DNA of 64,000 nt from Bacteroidales bacterium UBA4293. Lineage in GTDB: Bacteria > Bacteroidota > Bacteroidia > Bacteroidales > Bacteroidaceae. The DNA lies in assembly GCA_002395835.1 (NCBI GenBank), contig DGVD01000011.1, forward strand, positions 175,360 to 239,359. The letters run 5' to 3'. Of the stretch, positions 17,893 to 26,657 are shown piece by piece. Position 1 is the stretch's first letter. Each line of letters opens with the position of its first letter. The notes beneath the pieces are model-generated. The model was given only the letters and a program-made list of their open reading frames with translations, was not told the origin of the DNA and made no database searches. The position numbers and the translations under genes are program-made.

Positions 17893-19530
17893 ATGGAAAT
17901 TAGTGCATTGCAAAAAGCAAGAGCCGCTTACCAGCCAAAACTTCCTAAAGCCCTGAAGGGTCCTGTCGTAGCTGTTGAGGGTGCTCCAACTCAGAGTGTC
18001 GGAAATCAGGAGGAAATTAAGGCTATGTTCCCTAATACCTATGGCATGCCTGTCATCACATTTCAACCAGGTGAGGCAAAACCGTTGCAGCCATTTAATG
18101 TAGGTATTATTCTTTCTGGTGGTCAGGCTCCTGGTGGTCATAATGTAATTAGTGGACTATATGATGGAGTTAAATCATTGAACCCAAATTGTAAATTATA
18201 TGGTTTCTTGATGGGCCCTGGTGGTCTAGTGGATCATAAGTATGTAGAGTTTACCGATGAGTTTATTGATGCATATCGTAACACTGGTGGATTTGATATC
18301 ATTGGCTCCGGACGTACCAAACTTGAAGAAGTCTCTCAATTTGAAAGTGGTATTGAGATTCTGCGCAAATTGGATATTAAGGCACTGGTTATTATTGGTG
18401 GTGATGACTCTAATACAAATGCTTGTGTCTTGGCAGAGTACTATGCTGCTAAGAATTATGGAGTTCAGGTAATCGGTTGTCCAAAGACTATTGATGGCGA
18501 CTTAAAGAATGAGCAAATTGAAACTTCATTTGGTTTCGATACTGCATGTAAGACCTATTCTGAATTGATTGGTAATATTCAGCGTGACTGTAATTCTGCT
18601 CGTAAATATTGGCATTTCATTAAGTTGATGGGCCGTTCTGCTTCTCATATTGCATTGGAGTGCGCTTTACAGACTCAACCTAATGCTTGTCTGATATCTG
18701 AGGAAGTTGAGCAGAAAGCTATGAGCCTGGATGACGTGGTAACTTACATCGCTCAGATTGTAGCAGACCGCGCAGCTGATGGTAATAACTTTGGTACAGT
18801 ACTTATTCCTGAAGGACTTATTGAATTTATTCCAGCCATTAAGAAATTGATTGCTGAGCTGAATGATGTTCTTGCTTCTCCAGAGGCCCAGAATTTAGGT
18901 AGAAGTGAGCAGATTGACTTTGTTAAGTCACATATCGCTCCAGATAATCTTGCTGTATTCAACTCTCTTCCAACCAGTGTAGCACGTCAGCTTGCACTTG
19001 ACCGTGATCCACATGGAAATGTTCAGGTTTCACTAATCGAGACAGAAAAACTCCTTTCAACTATGGTTGCAGCTAAGCTTGACAGATGGAAGAAGGAAGG
19101 TAAGTATGTAGGCAAGTTCGCTGCACAGCATCATTTCTTCGGTTATGAAGGCCGTTGTGCTGCTCCTTCAAACTATGATGCTGATTATTGCTATTCATTA
19201 GGCTATAATGCTTCTCGTCTTATTGCTAATGGCAAGACTGGTTACATGTCTGTCATCAAGAATACTACTAAACCTGCAGCTGAATGGGTAGCAGGTGGTG
19301 TGCCTATTACTATGATGATGAACTTGGAGAGACGTAATGGAAAGATGAAGCCTGTTATTCGCAAGGCTCTTGTTGAACTTGATGGAGCACCATTTAAGTT
19401 CTTTGCAGCTGCACGCTCACAATGGGCTAAAAATACTAGTTACATCTACCCAGGTCCTATTCAGTATTGGGGACCATCAGAAGTTTGCGATCAATGTACC
19501 AAGACATTAGCTCTTGAACAGGCAAAGTAA
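17893..19530 (+). CDS. pfp: Pyrophosphate-dependent 6-phosphofructokinase (long type)
   Basis: Reversible glycolytic enzyme that phosphorylates fructose-6-phosphate with pyrophosphate rather than ATP. At 545 residues it belongs to the long PPi-PFK group. Motifs: LSGGQAPGGHNVISG near 75-89 (phosphate loop), GGDDSNTNA near 169-177, where Asp instead of Gly in the third position marks PPi use, PKTIDGDLKN near 197-206, and MGRSASHIALECA near 249-261. It is monocistronic: its own promoter lies upstream and a strong terminator follows. The Lys in PKTIDGD and the GGDD Asp together make PPi specificity very likely. Confidence 0.94.
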   Translation: MEISALQKARAAYQPKLPKALKGPVVAVEGAPTQSVGNQEEIKAMFPNTYGMPVITFQPGEAKPLQPFNVGIILSGGQAPGGHNVISGLYDGVKSLNPNCKLYGFLMGPGGLVDHKYVEFTDEFIDAYRNTGGFDIIGSGRTKLEEVSQFESGIEILRKLDIKALVIIGGDDSNTNACVLAEYYAAKNYGVQVIGCPKTIDGDLKNEQIETSFGFDTACKTYSELIGNIQRDCNSARKYWHFIKLMGRSASHIALECALQTQPNACLISEEVEQKAMSLDDVVTYIAQIVADRAADGNNFGTVLIPEGLIEFIPAIKKLIAELNDVLASPEAQNLGRSEQIDFVKSHIAPDNLAVFNSLPTSVARQLALDRDPHGNVQVSLIETEKLLSTMVAAKLDRWKKEGKYVGKFAAQHHFFGYEGRCAAPSNYDADYCYSLGYNASRLIANGKTGYMSVIKNTTKPAAEWVAGGVPITMMMNLERRNGKMKPVIRKALVELDGAPFKFFAAARSQWAKNTSYIYPGPIQYWGPSEVCDQCTKTLALEQAK

Positions 19531-19547
19531 TTTAATTCTGACATAAG

Positions 19548-19586
19548 TCATTCCAAGTACAGATTAAGTACTTGGAATGATTTTTT
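19548..19586 (+). terminator. Terminator after PPi-phosphofructokinase
   Basis: Perfect 13-bp stem (19548-19560 with 19568-19580), 7-base loop, then six T. The longest frame of the next gene would start inside this hairpin, which argues for a later start there. Confidence 0.88.
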
Positions 19587-19597
19587 ATATGCTTTAT

Positions 19598-20440
19598 ATG
19601 GTGGCTAAAAAAAAGAAACGCAAAAAGGGTAAGAAGGGCTTTCTATTCTATATGAATCCTAGAAATTGGAAAGCTTGGGCTGTTTGGACTATTTTGGGGC
19701 TTCTTGCTGCAGGTTATGTGTTTTTTTTCTATTTCTATTTTGTTGGCCCTTATTCATTTCGGTGGAAAGCTCTCTACGGAGATATCAAGTATCCTGAAGG
19801 TTATGAGATTCATGGAATAGATATCTCCCATTATCAAGGTGATATTAATTGGGAAGAAGTTCGAAATGCCACCATCAATGATTGCCCGATTCGTTTTATA
19901 TTTATAAAGGCTACCGAGGGCACGAATATGATGGACAACTATTTTAATGAGAATTTTTACCAGGCCAAGGAAAATGGTTTTATAAGAGGAGCTTACCATT
20001 TCTTTAGTCCCAATACTTCTGGAAAACTCCAAGCTCAGTATTTCCTCCGTCAAGTCCATCTGGAAAATGGAGATTTACCGCCGGTACTGGATATAGAGAC
20101 AGTTGGTAATCTAAAACCTATTCAAATTAAAAAGGAAGTCCTGGATTGGCTAAATGTAGTAGAAGCACATTATGGTGTAAAACCTATTATTTATACGAAT
20201 TATAGATTCAAGCTAGATTACTTGAACGATGATATTTTTTCACCTTACCCTTATTGGATAGCTCATTATTATGTAGATAAGGTGAAATACGAGGGCCCAT
20301 GGCGTTTTTGGCAGCATACAGATTTAGGGCGCATAAAAGGTATAAAGGAAAATGTAGATCTCAATATCTATAATGGATCTATGTACGACTTAATTAAATT
20401 CACTATTGGAAGTAATGTGGAGCAGCCGCTTCACGATTGA
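19598..20440 (+). CDS. Membrane-anchored GH25 lysozyme-like hydrolase
   Basis: Predicted beta-1,4-N-acetylmuramidase of family GH25 acting on peptidoglycan. A very basic start (MVAKKKKRKKGKKG) precedes one transmembrane helix near residues 26-48, giving a type II membrane topology with the catalytic domain outside. Domain landmarks: GIDISHYQGDINW near 72-84, IFIKATEGT near 101-109, GAYHFFSP near 135-142, the catalytic DIE in PVLDIETVGN near 165-174, IIYTNY near 200-205 and WIAHY near 226-230. The start at 19598 is preferred over 19577 and 19589 because those lie in or at the upstream terminator. It converges on the cytidine deaminase gene with a 1-base gap. Confidence 0.88.
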   Translation: MVAKKKKRKKGKKGFLFYMNPRNWKAWAVWTILGLLAAGYVFFFYFYFVGPYSFRWKALYGDIKYPEGYEIHGIDISHYQGDINWEEVRNATINDCPIRFIFIKATEGTNMMDNYFNENFYQAKENGFIRGAYHFFSPNTSGKLQAQYFLRQVHLENGDLPPVLDIETVGNLKPIQIKKEVLDWLNVVEAHYGVKPIIYTNYRFKLDYLNDDIFSPYPYWIAHYYVDKVKYEGPWRFWQHTDLGRIKGIKENVDLNIYNGSMYDLIKFTIGSNVEQPLHD

Positions 20441-20441
20441 T

Positions 20442-20933
20442 TTATTCGAAATCTTTTAGCGAATCAGGAACAAACTGTAATGGCATCAAGGTATTAATTC
20501 CCTCTGGGATGATGTAAGTTCCTGCTTTCCCATATAGTATGATGCGTATGGGTTGATTGTATCTAGCTTCGGTTTCTACCATCACTTGTCGACATGCACC
20601 ACATGGTGATACAGGGGATAAGGTGAAGTCCTTGTTGCTGTATGCGGCGATGGCTATTGAGGCTATAGGCTGACTCGGATATAGATTTTGAGAGGCGAAT
20701 ATGGCATTTCTTTCAGCACAAATTCCATTCGTATAGGCTGCATTCTCTTGATTGCAACCTGTAACTATATGGCCGTCCTTTGTACGGAGAGCTGCTCCTA
20801 CATGAAAAGAAGAATAAGGAGCATAGCTGCGACTAGTGGCTTCTTTTGCCAGATCTACCAATTCTTTGTCTTGCGCATCAAGCTCTTCATAGTTGACCAT
20901 TAAGATGGTACTTTTCAAATATATTTCTTTCAT
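20442..20933 (-). CDS. cdd: Cytidine deaminase
   Basis: Zinc hydrolase of pyrimidine salvage that converts cytidine and deoxycytidine to uridine forms. The 163-residue protein has the zinc and catalytic motif CAERNA (His replaced by Cys as in the tetrameric class, catalytic Glu next to it) near 72-77 and the second ligand pair in PCGACRQ near 114-120, plus the substrate loop SRSYAPYSSFHVGAAL near 34-49. A promoter with TACTTTTG sits 29 bases upstream. The 3' end faces the GH25 gene with a single base between the two stops. Confidence 0.94.
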   Translation of the reverse strand: MKEIYLKSTILMVNYEELDAQDKELVDLAKEATSRSYAPYSSFHVGAALRTKDGHIVTGCNQENAAYTNGICAERNAIFASQNLYPSQPIASIAIAAYSNKDFTLSPVSPCGACRQVMVETEARYNQPIRIILYGKAGTYIIPEGINTLMPLQFVPDSLKDFE

Positions 20934-20961
20934 TCTAGAGTCTGTTTATCTTTTTCTTTCA

Positions 20962-20969
20962 CAAAAGTA
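20962..20969 (-). promoter_or_regulatory. -7 box TACTTTTG before cdd
   Basis: Exact TAnnTTTG match on the minus strand, 28 bases before the cytidine deaminase ATG. Confidence 0.6.
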
Positions 20970-21027
20970 CGAAGAAAATTGATAATTCACTTAATTTTTT
21001 GTTATTTTGTACTCAAAAATTAACGGA

Positions 21028-21948
21028 ATGAATCTAAGATATCTTTTGCTGGCATGTTTGTCTATACTGGCTTCTCTTTCCCTTAAAGCTCAGATTAACC
21101 AACAGTATGTGTCATACATAGAAACGTACAAGGAATTGGCCATAGAACAGATGGAGCGCTATCATATTCCTGCTAGTATAACTCTTGCTCAGGGACTGTT
21201 TGAGAGTGCAGCGGGGCAGAGCGCTCTTTCACTTCGTAGTAATAATCATTTTGGTATTAAGTGCGGAACTGGGTGGAACGGTAAAAAAACTTATCACGAT
21301 GATGATGCTAGTGGAGAGTGTTTTCGTGTATACAGTTCTGTTCGTGCCAGTTATGAAGATCATTCTTTATTTTTGAAAAACCGTAGTCGTTATGCATCCT
21401 TGTTTGAGCTCTCGCAAACTGATTATAGAGGTTGGGCCCATGGACTAAAAAAGGCGGGTTATGCCACAAATCCTCAGTATGCTCAGCGCCTGATAGATAT
21501 CATAGAGCGTTATAGACTTTATGAATATGATAGAATGACTAGTAAGGCGGTTAGGACTGGAGTTGAAATGAAAATGGAAAATCTTCAGGAGGCCTATAAT
21601 GAACGTCAGGTTCGGTTGAATAATGGCTTGTTGTTGGTTGTTGCTCGGGAGGGGGAAACGCTTTCACAAATTGCAGCTGAATTTGGAGTGAAAGAGAAAA
21701 AACTTATTAAGTATAATGATTTGTACAAGGGCTATAGACTTTCAGAAGGAGAGTATGTCTATCTAGAGAAGAAAAAGAGAATGGCCTCAAAAGAATTCTT
21801 TAGGCAGTCTTATAGAATTCAGGCTGGAGATTCCATGCACCGTATATCTCAAGCATTTGGTATAAGACTGAAGAATCTGTATAAGATGAATAATATGTCG
21901 CCCGAAGATGCGCTTCCTAAAATAGGAACGCCTATCAGGATTCGTTAA
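21028..21948 (+). CDS. Exported glucosaminidase with LysM repeats
   Basis: Peptidoglycan hydrolase of the GH73-like glucosaminidase family, exported by a signal peptide (MNLRYLLLACLSILASLSLKAQ). The catalytic domain spans about 25-175, with AIEQMERYHIPASITLAQGLFES and NNHFGIKC as family landmarks; the Glu of LFES is the likely acid. Two C-terminal LysM repeats (near 206-252, starting VAREGETLSQIAAEFGV, and near 262-306, starting IQAGDSMHRISQAFGI) would bind cell-wall glycan. The ATG at 21028 is chosen over an in-frame TTG at 21007, which would lack a clean signal peptide. It is divergent from cdd and ends in a terminator that overlaps its last codons. Confidence 0.88.
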   Translation: MNLRYLLLACLSILASLSLKAQINQQYVSYIETYKELAIEQMERYHIPASITLAQGLFESAAGQSALSLRSNNHFGIKCGTGWNGKKTYHDDDASGECFRVYSSVRASYEDHSLFLKNRSRYASLFELSQTDYRGWAHGLKKAGYATNPQYAQRLIDIIERYRLYEYDRMTSKAVRTGVEMKMENLQEAYNERQVRLNNGLLLVVAREGETLSQIAAEFGVKEKKLIKYNDLYKGYRLSEGEYVYLEKKKRMASKEFFRQSYRIQAGDSMHRISQAFGIRLKNLYKMNNMSPEDALPKIGTPIRIR

Positions 21949-21970
21949 TCCTAATAGGCGTTTGCCTTTT
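21927..21970 (+). terminator. Terminator overlapping the end of the glucosaminidase gene
   Basis: A 9-bp outer stem (21927-21935 with 21954-21962) plus a 6-bp inner stem (21937-21942 with 21947-21952), followed by a T-rich stretch. The left arm lies in the coding sequence. Confidence 0.75.
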
Positions 21971-22466
21971 ATTTTTTATGTGATTTGTTTTCTGGAATTG
22001 CATTGTGCACAGGTTTTCCTCTGCCTTGTTGCCGTCTCAATTCTCTTGAATGGAACCTCATTTCTGCTTTCTTAAATAAAAAGTATTTTTTAGCTGAAAC
22101 TACTTTTTGGAACTTCTTCATGTATTCCGGCTGCAATTTATAACGAGCAATTTCCAACTCATTCATCCGGCTCACCGCATTGGAGATGGTTTTATCATTT
22201 ACGGTTTCTGGATCTGTTTCTCGGAGTATTTTGTTATACTCTCGGTAATATGAGCGTTCTTTATCTTTCATCTCATTATAGAGTGAAAAAAATTTGGCTG
22301 CTTCATCTTTGGTGAATCCGGCGCGCTCTGATGTAAATGCTTCAAAGCGTTGTTGATATTCTTTCGGATTAAACCTCTGACGTTGATGAGATTGTTGTTG
22401 CTGAGCGCTTATGGTCAAACTGCAGCAGAATAAGATTGATGTTATTAATAGTTGTTTCATAGCCAT
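21969..22466 (-). CDS. Small periplasmic Spy/CpxP-like protein of the ECF sigma module
   Basis: A 165-residue exported protein (signal peptide about 1-21, ending SAQ), rich in Gln, Arg, Lys and Glu and predicted as long helices. Features such as FTKDEAAKFFSLYNEMKDKERSYYREY and FQKVVSAKKYFLFKKAEMRF resemble Spy/CpxP-type periplasmic helical chaperones or metal-sensing adaptors, without a clear LTxxQ motif. It is the last gene of the sigma / anti-sigma-like / small protein run (9 bases after the previous stop). A role in sensing envelope protein stress is inferred from context only. Confidence 0.65.
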   Translation of the reverse strand: MAMKQLLITSILFCCSLTISAQQQQSHQRQRFNPKEYQQRFEAFTSERAGFTKDEAAKFFSLYNEMKDKERSYYREYNKILRETDPETVNDKTISNAVSRMNELEIARYKLQPEYMKKFQKVVSAKKYFLFKKAEMRFHSRELRRQQGRGKPVHNAIPENKSHKK

Positions 22467-22475
22467 CCCTTTTAA

Positions 22476-22829
22476 TTATTCTTCATCCGACATGTATTCG
22501 TAGTAGATCATGGCGTCACTGATAAGTGCATAGTCTACCATATCTTCAATATAGGTTGGACTTTCAAGGGAATCTTGAGTTTGTGCCAAATCCGTAGGTC
22601 GAGAATTATTTGTTGAGAAGTATGTGCCTAGGAGAGAACCGCTTACTAATAGGACGCAGAAAGCAGCTGCTACATACATCCAAGTTCTATTCTTGCGATG
22701 CCTGGTCATCACCACTTCATAGTCAGGAATCTGAGCCATTATACGATCAGACAGGCTCTCAAAATATCCATCTGGAGTCTTGAACGGATTCCTGTTTCCG
22801 TAACGTGCTTTAATCTGTTCTTCTTTCAT
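22476..22829 (-). CDS. Single-pass membrane protein, putative anti-sigma factor
   Basis: A 117-residue protein with a cytoplasmic N-terminus (NPFKTPDGYFESLSDRIMAQIP, residues 14-35), one transmembrane helix near 49-69, and an acidic periplasmic tail (YIEDMVDYALISDAMIYYEYMSDEE at the end). This layout, and position 30 bases downstream of an ECF sigma gene, are those of Bacteroidetes anti-sigma factors, although the zinc-binding anti-sigma motif is absent. It might regulate the sigma factor by direct binding. The small periplasmic protein follows 9 bases later. Confidence 0.65.
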   Translation of the reverse strand: MKEEQIKARYGNRNPFKTPDGYFESLSDRIMAQIPDYEVVMTRHRKNRTWMYVAAAFCVLLVSGSLLGTYFSTNNSRPTDLAQTQDSLESPTYIEDMVDYALISDAMIYYEYMSDEE

Positions 22830-22859
22830 ACTTATTTGATAATTATGCAGACGAAAGGT

Positions 22860-23405
22860 TTAATAATCATCACTTAAAAATTTTTGTATTTTTTCAACAG
22901 CCAAGTGATATGAGGCTTTCAATCCACCAACAGTAGTGCCTAATATTTCTGAAATATCTTCGTATTTCATTTCGTCGAAATATTTTAGGTTGAATACTTG
23001 ACGTTGCTTGGGAGGTAAACTTTGAACTGCTGCTTGTAGTTTTGCCTCTGTCTCATCTCCATCAAAATACTCATCAGACATGAGATAGTTTACAACGGTG
23101 GCTTCCGGATCGTCAATGGGAATGTCATTTTTATGTTTGCCTAAAAAGGCAAGCGTCTCGTTGAATGCAATACGGTATAGCCAAGTTGACACTTTTGAAT
23201 CACCTCTAAAACTGCTAAGGTTAGACCATGCTTTCAAAAAGGTGTTCTGCAAGATGTCATCTGTATCATCGTGTGAAAGTACCATGCGACGAATCTGGGA
23301 ATAGAGCTGGGGAGAGTATCTCTTCACCATCTCTTCAAATGCCTTCCTTTGCGTCTTAGGGTCTTGAAGGGCCATGATTAGGTTGTCTTCAGTAAATTGG
23401 TACAT
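22860..23405 (-). CDS. ECF-family RNA polymerase sigma factor
   Basis: Extracytoplasmic-function sigma factor of 181 residues that would direct RNA polymerase to stress promoters. Region 2 lies near 24-92 (YSPQLYSQIRRMV, DDTDDILQNTFLKAWSNLSSFRG, STWLYRIAFNE) and region 4 near 122-176 (LPPKQRQVFNLKYFDEMKYEDISEILG, then GGLKASYHLAVEKIQ as the recognition helix). It starts 40 bases after the RNase Z stop and precedes the putative anti-sigma gene by 30 bases, so it may be partly transcribed from rnz. Target promoters are unknown. Confidence 0.92.
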   Translation of the reverse strand: MYQFTEDNLIMALQDPKTQRKAFEEMVKRYSPQLYSQIRRMVLSHDDTDDILQNTFLKAWSNLSSFRGDSKVSTWLYRIAFNETLAFLGKHKNDIPIDDPEATVVNYLMSDEYFDGDETEAKLQAAVQSLPPKQRQVFNLKYFDEMKYEDISEILGTTVGGLKASYHLAVEKIQKFLSDDY

Positions 23406-23445
23406 ATTATTTAGATAAATATGGTAGGGAAGGTTTAATCCGTTA

Positions 23446-24360
23446 TTAAATTTGTATAATCTCGTCTTCCTTAGTTAAAAAAGTTTCCGGGAAAATTTCC
23501 CTGGCTTCATTCAGAAGAATGTTCTCGTCATCATATCGAGCAGAGTAATGGCCAATAAAAAGTTTTTTTGCATGGCATTCTTTTGCCAAAGTGGCTGCTT
23601 GGGCTGCTGTAGAATGATATGTGGCGAAAGCTAAGTTCTTTTTATCTTCTCCAAATGTGGCTTCATGGAAAAGAATGTTCACATCCTGTAAATATTCTGC
23701 TAATTGAGGTAAATATCTTGTATCTGAACAATAGGCATAACTTCTTGTAGGGTCGGCAGGAGTGGTTAACTGGTCATTGGGGATAATGGTTCCATCGGGT
23801 AGGGTATAGTCTTTTGAATCTTTTATAGAATTTATTGCGTAAATAGGAATGTTGTATTGTCTTATTTTATCAGCTATAATGTGTTTCTTAAGAGGCTTTT
23901 CTTTAAAGAGAAAGCCACAGCATGGCACTCTATGGTTTAAGGGGAGGGACCAAACCTCTAAGGAGCGGTCTTCATAGATTAATTGATGTTTGGTAGAGTC
24001 AATTTCATCCAATATAACTTCATAGTTCATTTCTTGGCAGAAGTAATCTATTTGTGGTTGTAGTATATTTCTTAGTGGGGCAGGTGCATGTACATAAAGC
24101 TGTGCTGTGCGTCCTAATAGGTTGAAGGTTGAAATAAGCCCCATTAACCCAAAGAAGTGATCTCCATGAAGGTGTGAGATGAAAATATGTCCCAATTTGT
24201 TGAAATTCAACTTGTTTCTTCGGAATTGAATCTGAGTTCCTTCTCCACAGTCGATTAAGAACAATTTATTGCGCAAGTTTACAACCTGCGCAGCATTGAA
24301 GTGCCTGCTTGTGGGCAGTGCACAGCCACACCCTAATATAACAACCTCGAATTTCTCCAA
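23446..24360 (-). CDS. rnz: Ribonuclease Z
   Basis: Metallo-beta-lactamase-fold endonuclease that matures tRNA 3' ends. At 304 residues it has the zinc motif HLHGDH at 63-68, DCGEGTQIQFRRN near 38-49, YCSDTRYLPQL near 212-222, HEATF near 233-237 and HSTAAQAATLAKE near 250-262. No ATG precedes the conserved N-terminus, so TTG at 24360 is taken as the start. The tRNA-Arg in this window lacks an encoded CCA, which is the kind of precursor RNase Z processes. A hairpin terminator separates it from rpsA upstream. Confidence 0.93.
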   Translation of the reverse strand: MEKFEVVILGCGCALPTSRHFNAAQVVNLRNKLFLIDCGEGTQIQFRRNKLNFNKLGHIFISHLHGDHFFGLMGLISTFNLLGRTAQLYVHAPAPLRNILQPQIDYFCQEMNYEVILDEIDSTKHQLIYEDRSLEVWSLPLNHRVPCCGFLFKEKPLKKHIIADKIRQYNIPIYAINSIKDSKDYTLPDGTIIPNDQLTTPADPTRSYAYCSDTRYLPQLAEYLQDVNILFHEATFGEDKKNLAFATYHSTAAQAATLAKECHAKKLFIGHYSARYDDENILLNEAREIFPETFLTKEDEIIQI

Positions 24361-24372
24361 TTGTTTTACAAT

Positions 24373-24407
24373 AAAAGGGCTACGCCAACTTATAGCGCAG
24401 CCCTTTT
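24373..24407 (-). terminator. Terminator between rpsA and rnz
   Basis: Stem of 13 positions with one mismatch (24373-24385 with 24395-24407), closing with T residues on the minus strand. It lies directly after the rpsA stop. Confidence 0.7.
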
Positions 24408-24426
24408 TATATAGTCAGTAATCTAA

Positions 24427-26223
24427 TTACTTCTTACCTTCCAGCTGAGCCTTTAAAGCTGCCAGTGCATCGATGTCACCAAGAGTGGTAGATGCTGCCT
24501 GATTCTGGATTGAAGGAGCTGCTTCCTCACGACGAGCTGCAGCCTTCTTTGCTGCATTTTGTTTTCTTTCAGCACGAGCTTCAGCACGAGCTTTATCTTC
24601 GTGGATACGGCTGTGAGACAAAATGATACGCTTGCTGCCCTTATTAAACTCAATTACCTTGAATTCCAAAGTCTCGTTCAACTGAGCCTGAGAACCATCT
24701 TCTTTTACTAAGTGCTTTGGAGTTGCAAAACCTTCAACACCTTCACCCAAAGAAATTACAGCACCCTTATCCAATACCTGTACAATGGTACCTTCATGGA
24801 TAGAATCAACTTTGAATTCTTCTTCGTACTTGTCCCAAGGATTGTCTTCCAATTGCTTGTGACCAAGGCTTAAACGGCGGTTCTCCTTGTCAATTTCAAG
24901 AACTTGAACTTCAATAGGTGCACCAATCTGAGTGAATTCTGATGGATGCTTAACCTTCTTGGTCCAAGAAAGATCTGAAATGTGAATCAAACCATCCACA
25001 CCTTCCTCAATTTCTACAAAGATACCAAAGTTAGTGAAGTTTCTAACTTTTGCAGTGTGCTGAGAACCTACAGGGTATCTCTCTTCGATATTCTCCCATG
25101 GATCTGCCTTCAACTGCTTGATGCCTAATGACATCTTGCGCTCTGCACGGTCCAAGGTTAAAATTACAGCTTCTACCTCATCACCTACTTTCATGAAATC
25201 CTGAGCTGAACGCAAGTGCTGGCTCCAAGACATTTCAGAAACGTGAATCAAACCTTCTACTCCAGGAGCGATTTCAATGAATGCTCCATAATCAGCCATA
25301 ACGACAACCTTACCCTTGACATGATCGCCAACTTTCAAATCTGGATCCAAAGCATCCCATGGGTGTGGAGTCAACTGCTTCAAACCAAGAGCAATGCGCT
25401 TCTTCTCCTCATCGAAATCAAGAATAACGACTTGGATCTTCTGATCAAGCTGAACAACCTCTGTTGGATCACTTACACGGCCCCATGACAAATCGGTAAT
25501 GTGAATCAAACCATCTACGCCACCAAGGTCGATGAATACACCATAAGAGGTGATATTTTTAACGGTACCCTCAAGAATCTGACCCTTCTCGAGCTTGCCG
25601 ATAATTTCCTTCTTTTGAGATTCCAGTTCTTCCTCAACAAGAGCCTTGTGAGAAACAACCACATTCTTGAATTCCTGATTGATCTTTACAATCTTGAATT
25701 CCATAGTCTTACCTACGAATACGTCGTAGTCACGGATAGGCTTAACATCAATCTGGGAACCTGGTAAGAATGCTTCAATACCAAATACGTCAACAATCAT
25801 ACCACCCTTAGTGCGGCATTTAACGTAACCCTTAACGATTTCTTCCTTCTCAAGAGCCTCATTAACTCGATCCCAAGAACGTGCTGCACGAGCTTTCTTG
25901 TGTGAAAGAATCAACTGACCCTTCTTGTCCTCCTGGTTTTCGATGAATACTTCAACAGTATCACCAACTTTCAAGTCAGGATTATAACGGAATTCGCTCA
26001 TAGGAATAATACCATCTGACTTGTAGCCGATGTTAACTACTGCTTCACGCTTATTCAATGCGATAACAGTACCATCTACAACTTCTGCGTTGTTTACCTT
26101 GTTCAGAGTGGCATCATAAGCCTTCTCCATTTCTTCCTTACTGATGTTGACTTCAGCAGCTCCACTTTCGTAAGCTTCCCAATCGAAATCTTCAACAGGA
26201 GTAATGTTTTTTAAATTTTCCAT
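24427..26223 (-). CDS. rpsA: 30S ribosomal protein S1
   Basis: RNA-binding ribosomal protein that brings mRNA to the 30S subunit. The 598-residue protein has six S1 (OB-fold) repeats, recognisable by recurring VFID/AFIE/IFVE strands followed by GLIHIS-type segments (for example YGVFIDLGGVDGLIHITDLSW, then YGAFIEIAPGVEGLIHVSEMSW, each within about 85 residues), and a charged Ala/Arg-rich tail. It is preceded by a promoter at 26290-26297. S1 may be especially important in Bacteroidetes because Shine-Dalgarno pairing is rarely used; that is known of the group and fits the lack of Shine-Dalgarno sites here. Confidence 0.95.
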   Translation of the reverse strand: MENLKNITPVEDFDWEAYESGAAEVNISKEEMEKAYDATLNKVNNAEVVDGTVIALNKREAVVNIGYKSDGIIPMSEFRYNPDLKVGDTVEVFIENQEDKKGQLILSHKKARAARSWDRVNEALEKEEIVKGYVKCRTKGGMIVDVFGIEAFLPGSQIDVKPIRDYDVFVGKTMEFKIVKINQEFKNVVVSHKALVEEELESQKKEIIGKLEKGQILEGTVKNITSYGVFIDLGGVDGLIHITDLSWGRVSDPTEVVQLDQKIQVVILDFDEEKKRIALGLKQLTPHPWDALDPDLKVGDHVKGKVVVMADYGAFIEIAPGVEGLIHVSEMSWSQHLRSAQDFMKVGDEVEAVILTLDRAERKMSLGIKQLKADPWENIEERYPVGSQHTAKVRNFTNFGIFVEIEEGVDGLIHISDLSWTKKVKHPSEFTQIGAPIEVQVLEIDKENRRLSLGHKQLEDNPWDKYEEEFKVDSIHEGTIVQVLDKGAVISLGEGVEGFATPKHLVKEDGSQAQLNETLEFKVIEFNKGSKRIILSHSRIHEDKARAEARAERKQNAAKKAAARREEAAPSIQNQAASTTLGDIDALAALKAQLEGKK

Positions 26224-26289
26224 GTAGTTAAATAATTGATAAATAATAAATTAATACGGTTAGACTTTATGTTGTTAAAAATCCGGGTG

Positions 26290-26297
26290 CAAAGTTA
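26290..26297 (-). promoter_or_regulatory. -7 box TAACTTTG before rpsA
   Basis: Exact TAnnTTTG on the minus strand, 66 bases before the rpsA ATG, giving a leader of about 60 bases. Confidence 0.65.
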
Positions 26298-26355
26298 AAT
26301 AAAAAACTTAATTGTACCTAATAAATGAAGACCTTTTATTCTATAGAAAATAAAA

Positions 26356-26384
26356 AAAAGAGGTCGCAAATTACAGCCTCTTTT
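26356..26384 (-). terminator. Terminator after the winged-helix gene
   Basis: Stem of 8 bp (26356-26363 with 26377-26384) with A/T runs on both sides, nested in a second repeat pair CTATAGAAAA/TTTTCTATAG at 26341-26350 and 26381-26390. Confidence 0.65.
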
Positions 26385-26415
26385 CTATAGAATTAAAGAA
26401 AATAATTTTGTACGA

Positions 26416-26622
26416 TTACTTAAGCGCGAAAGTCAACTCATCCTCTGTTTCGGTCACTACCAATTTGTCCTCACGAAGCAACCAACCAATAGCTAGGAAC
26501 AAATCTTTGTCAGCTTTAATCTTGGTAACTTTCTTCAAAGCCTTTTGAGTTAAACCTTCTTTGTTTTCGTTCAGAGCGGTCCAGATAGCACCTGCCAGCT
26601 CACCTGCTTTTGTCTCTAACAT
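26416..26622 (-). CDS. Winged helix-turn-helix small protein
   Basis: A 68-residue protein (MLETKAGELAGAIWTALNEN...) of the short winged-helix family common in Bacteroidetes (formerly DUF2582). The helix-turn-helix lies near 22-48 (GLTQKALKKVTKIKADKDLFLAIGW) and the wing near 50-67. It is likely a DNA-binding protein, but no target is known. It is monocistronic, with its own promoter at 26693-26700, a 20-bp palindrome in the leader, and a terminator downstream. Confidence 0.82.
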   Translation of the reverse strand: MLETKAGELAGAIWTALNENKEGLTQKALKKVTKIKADKDLFLAIGWLLREDKLVVTETEDELTFALK

Positions 26623-26657
26623 AATCTCAAATTTTTAAATTAAACAATCTTTTAATT

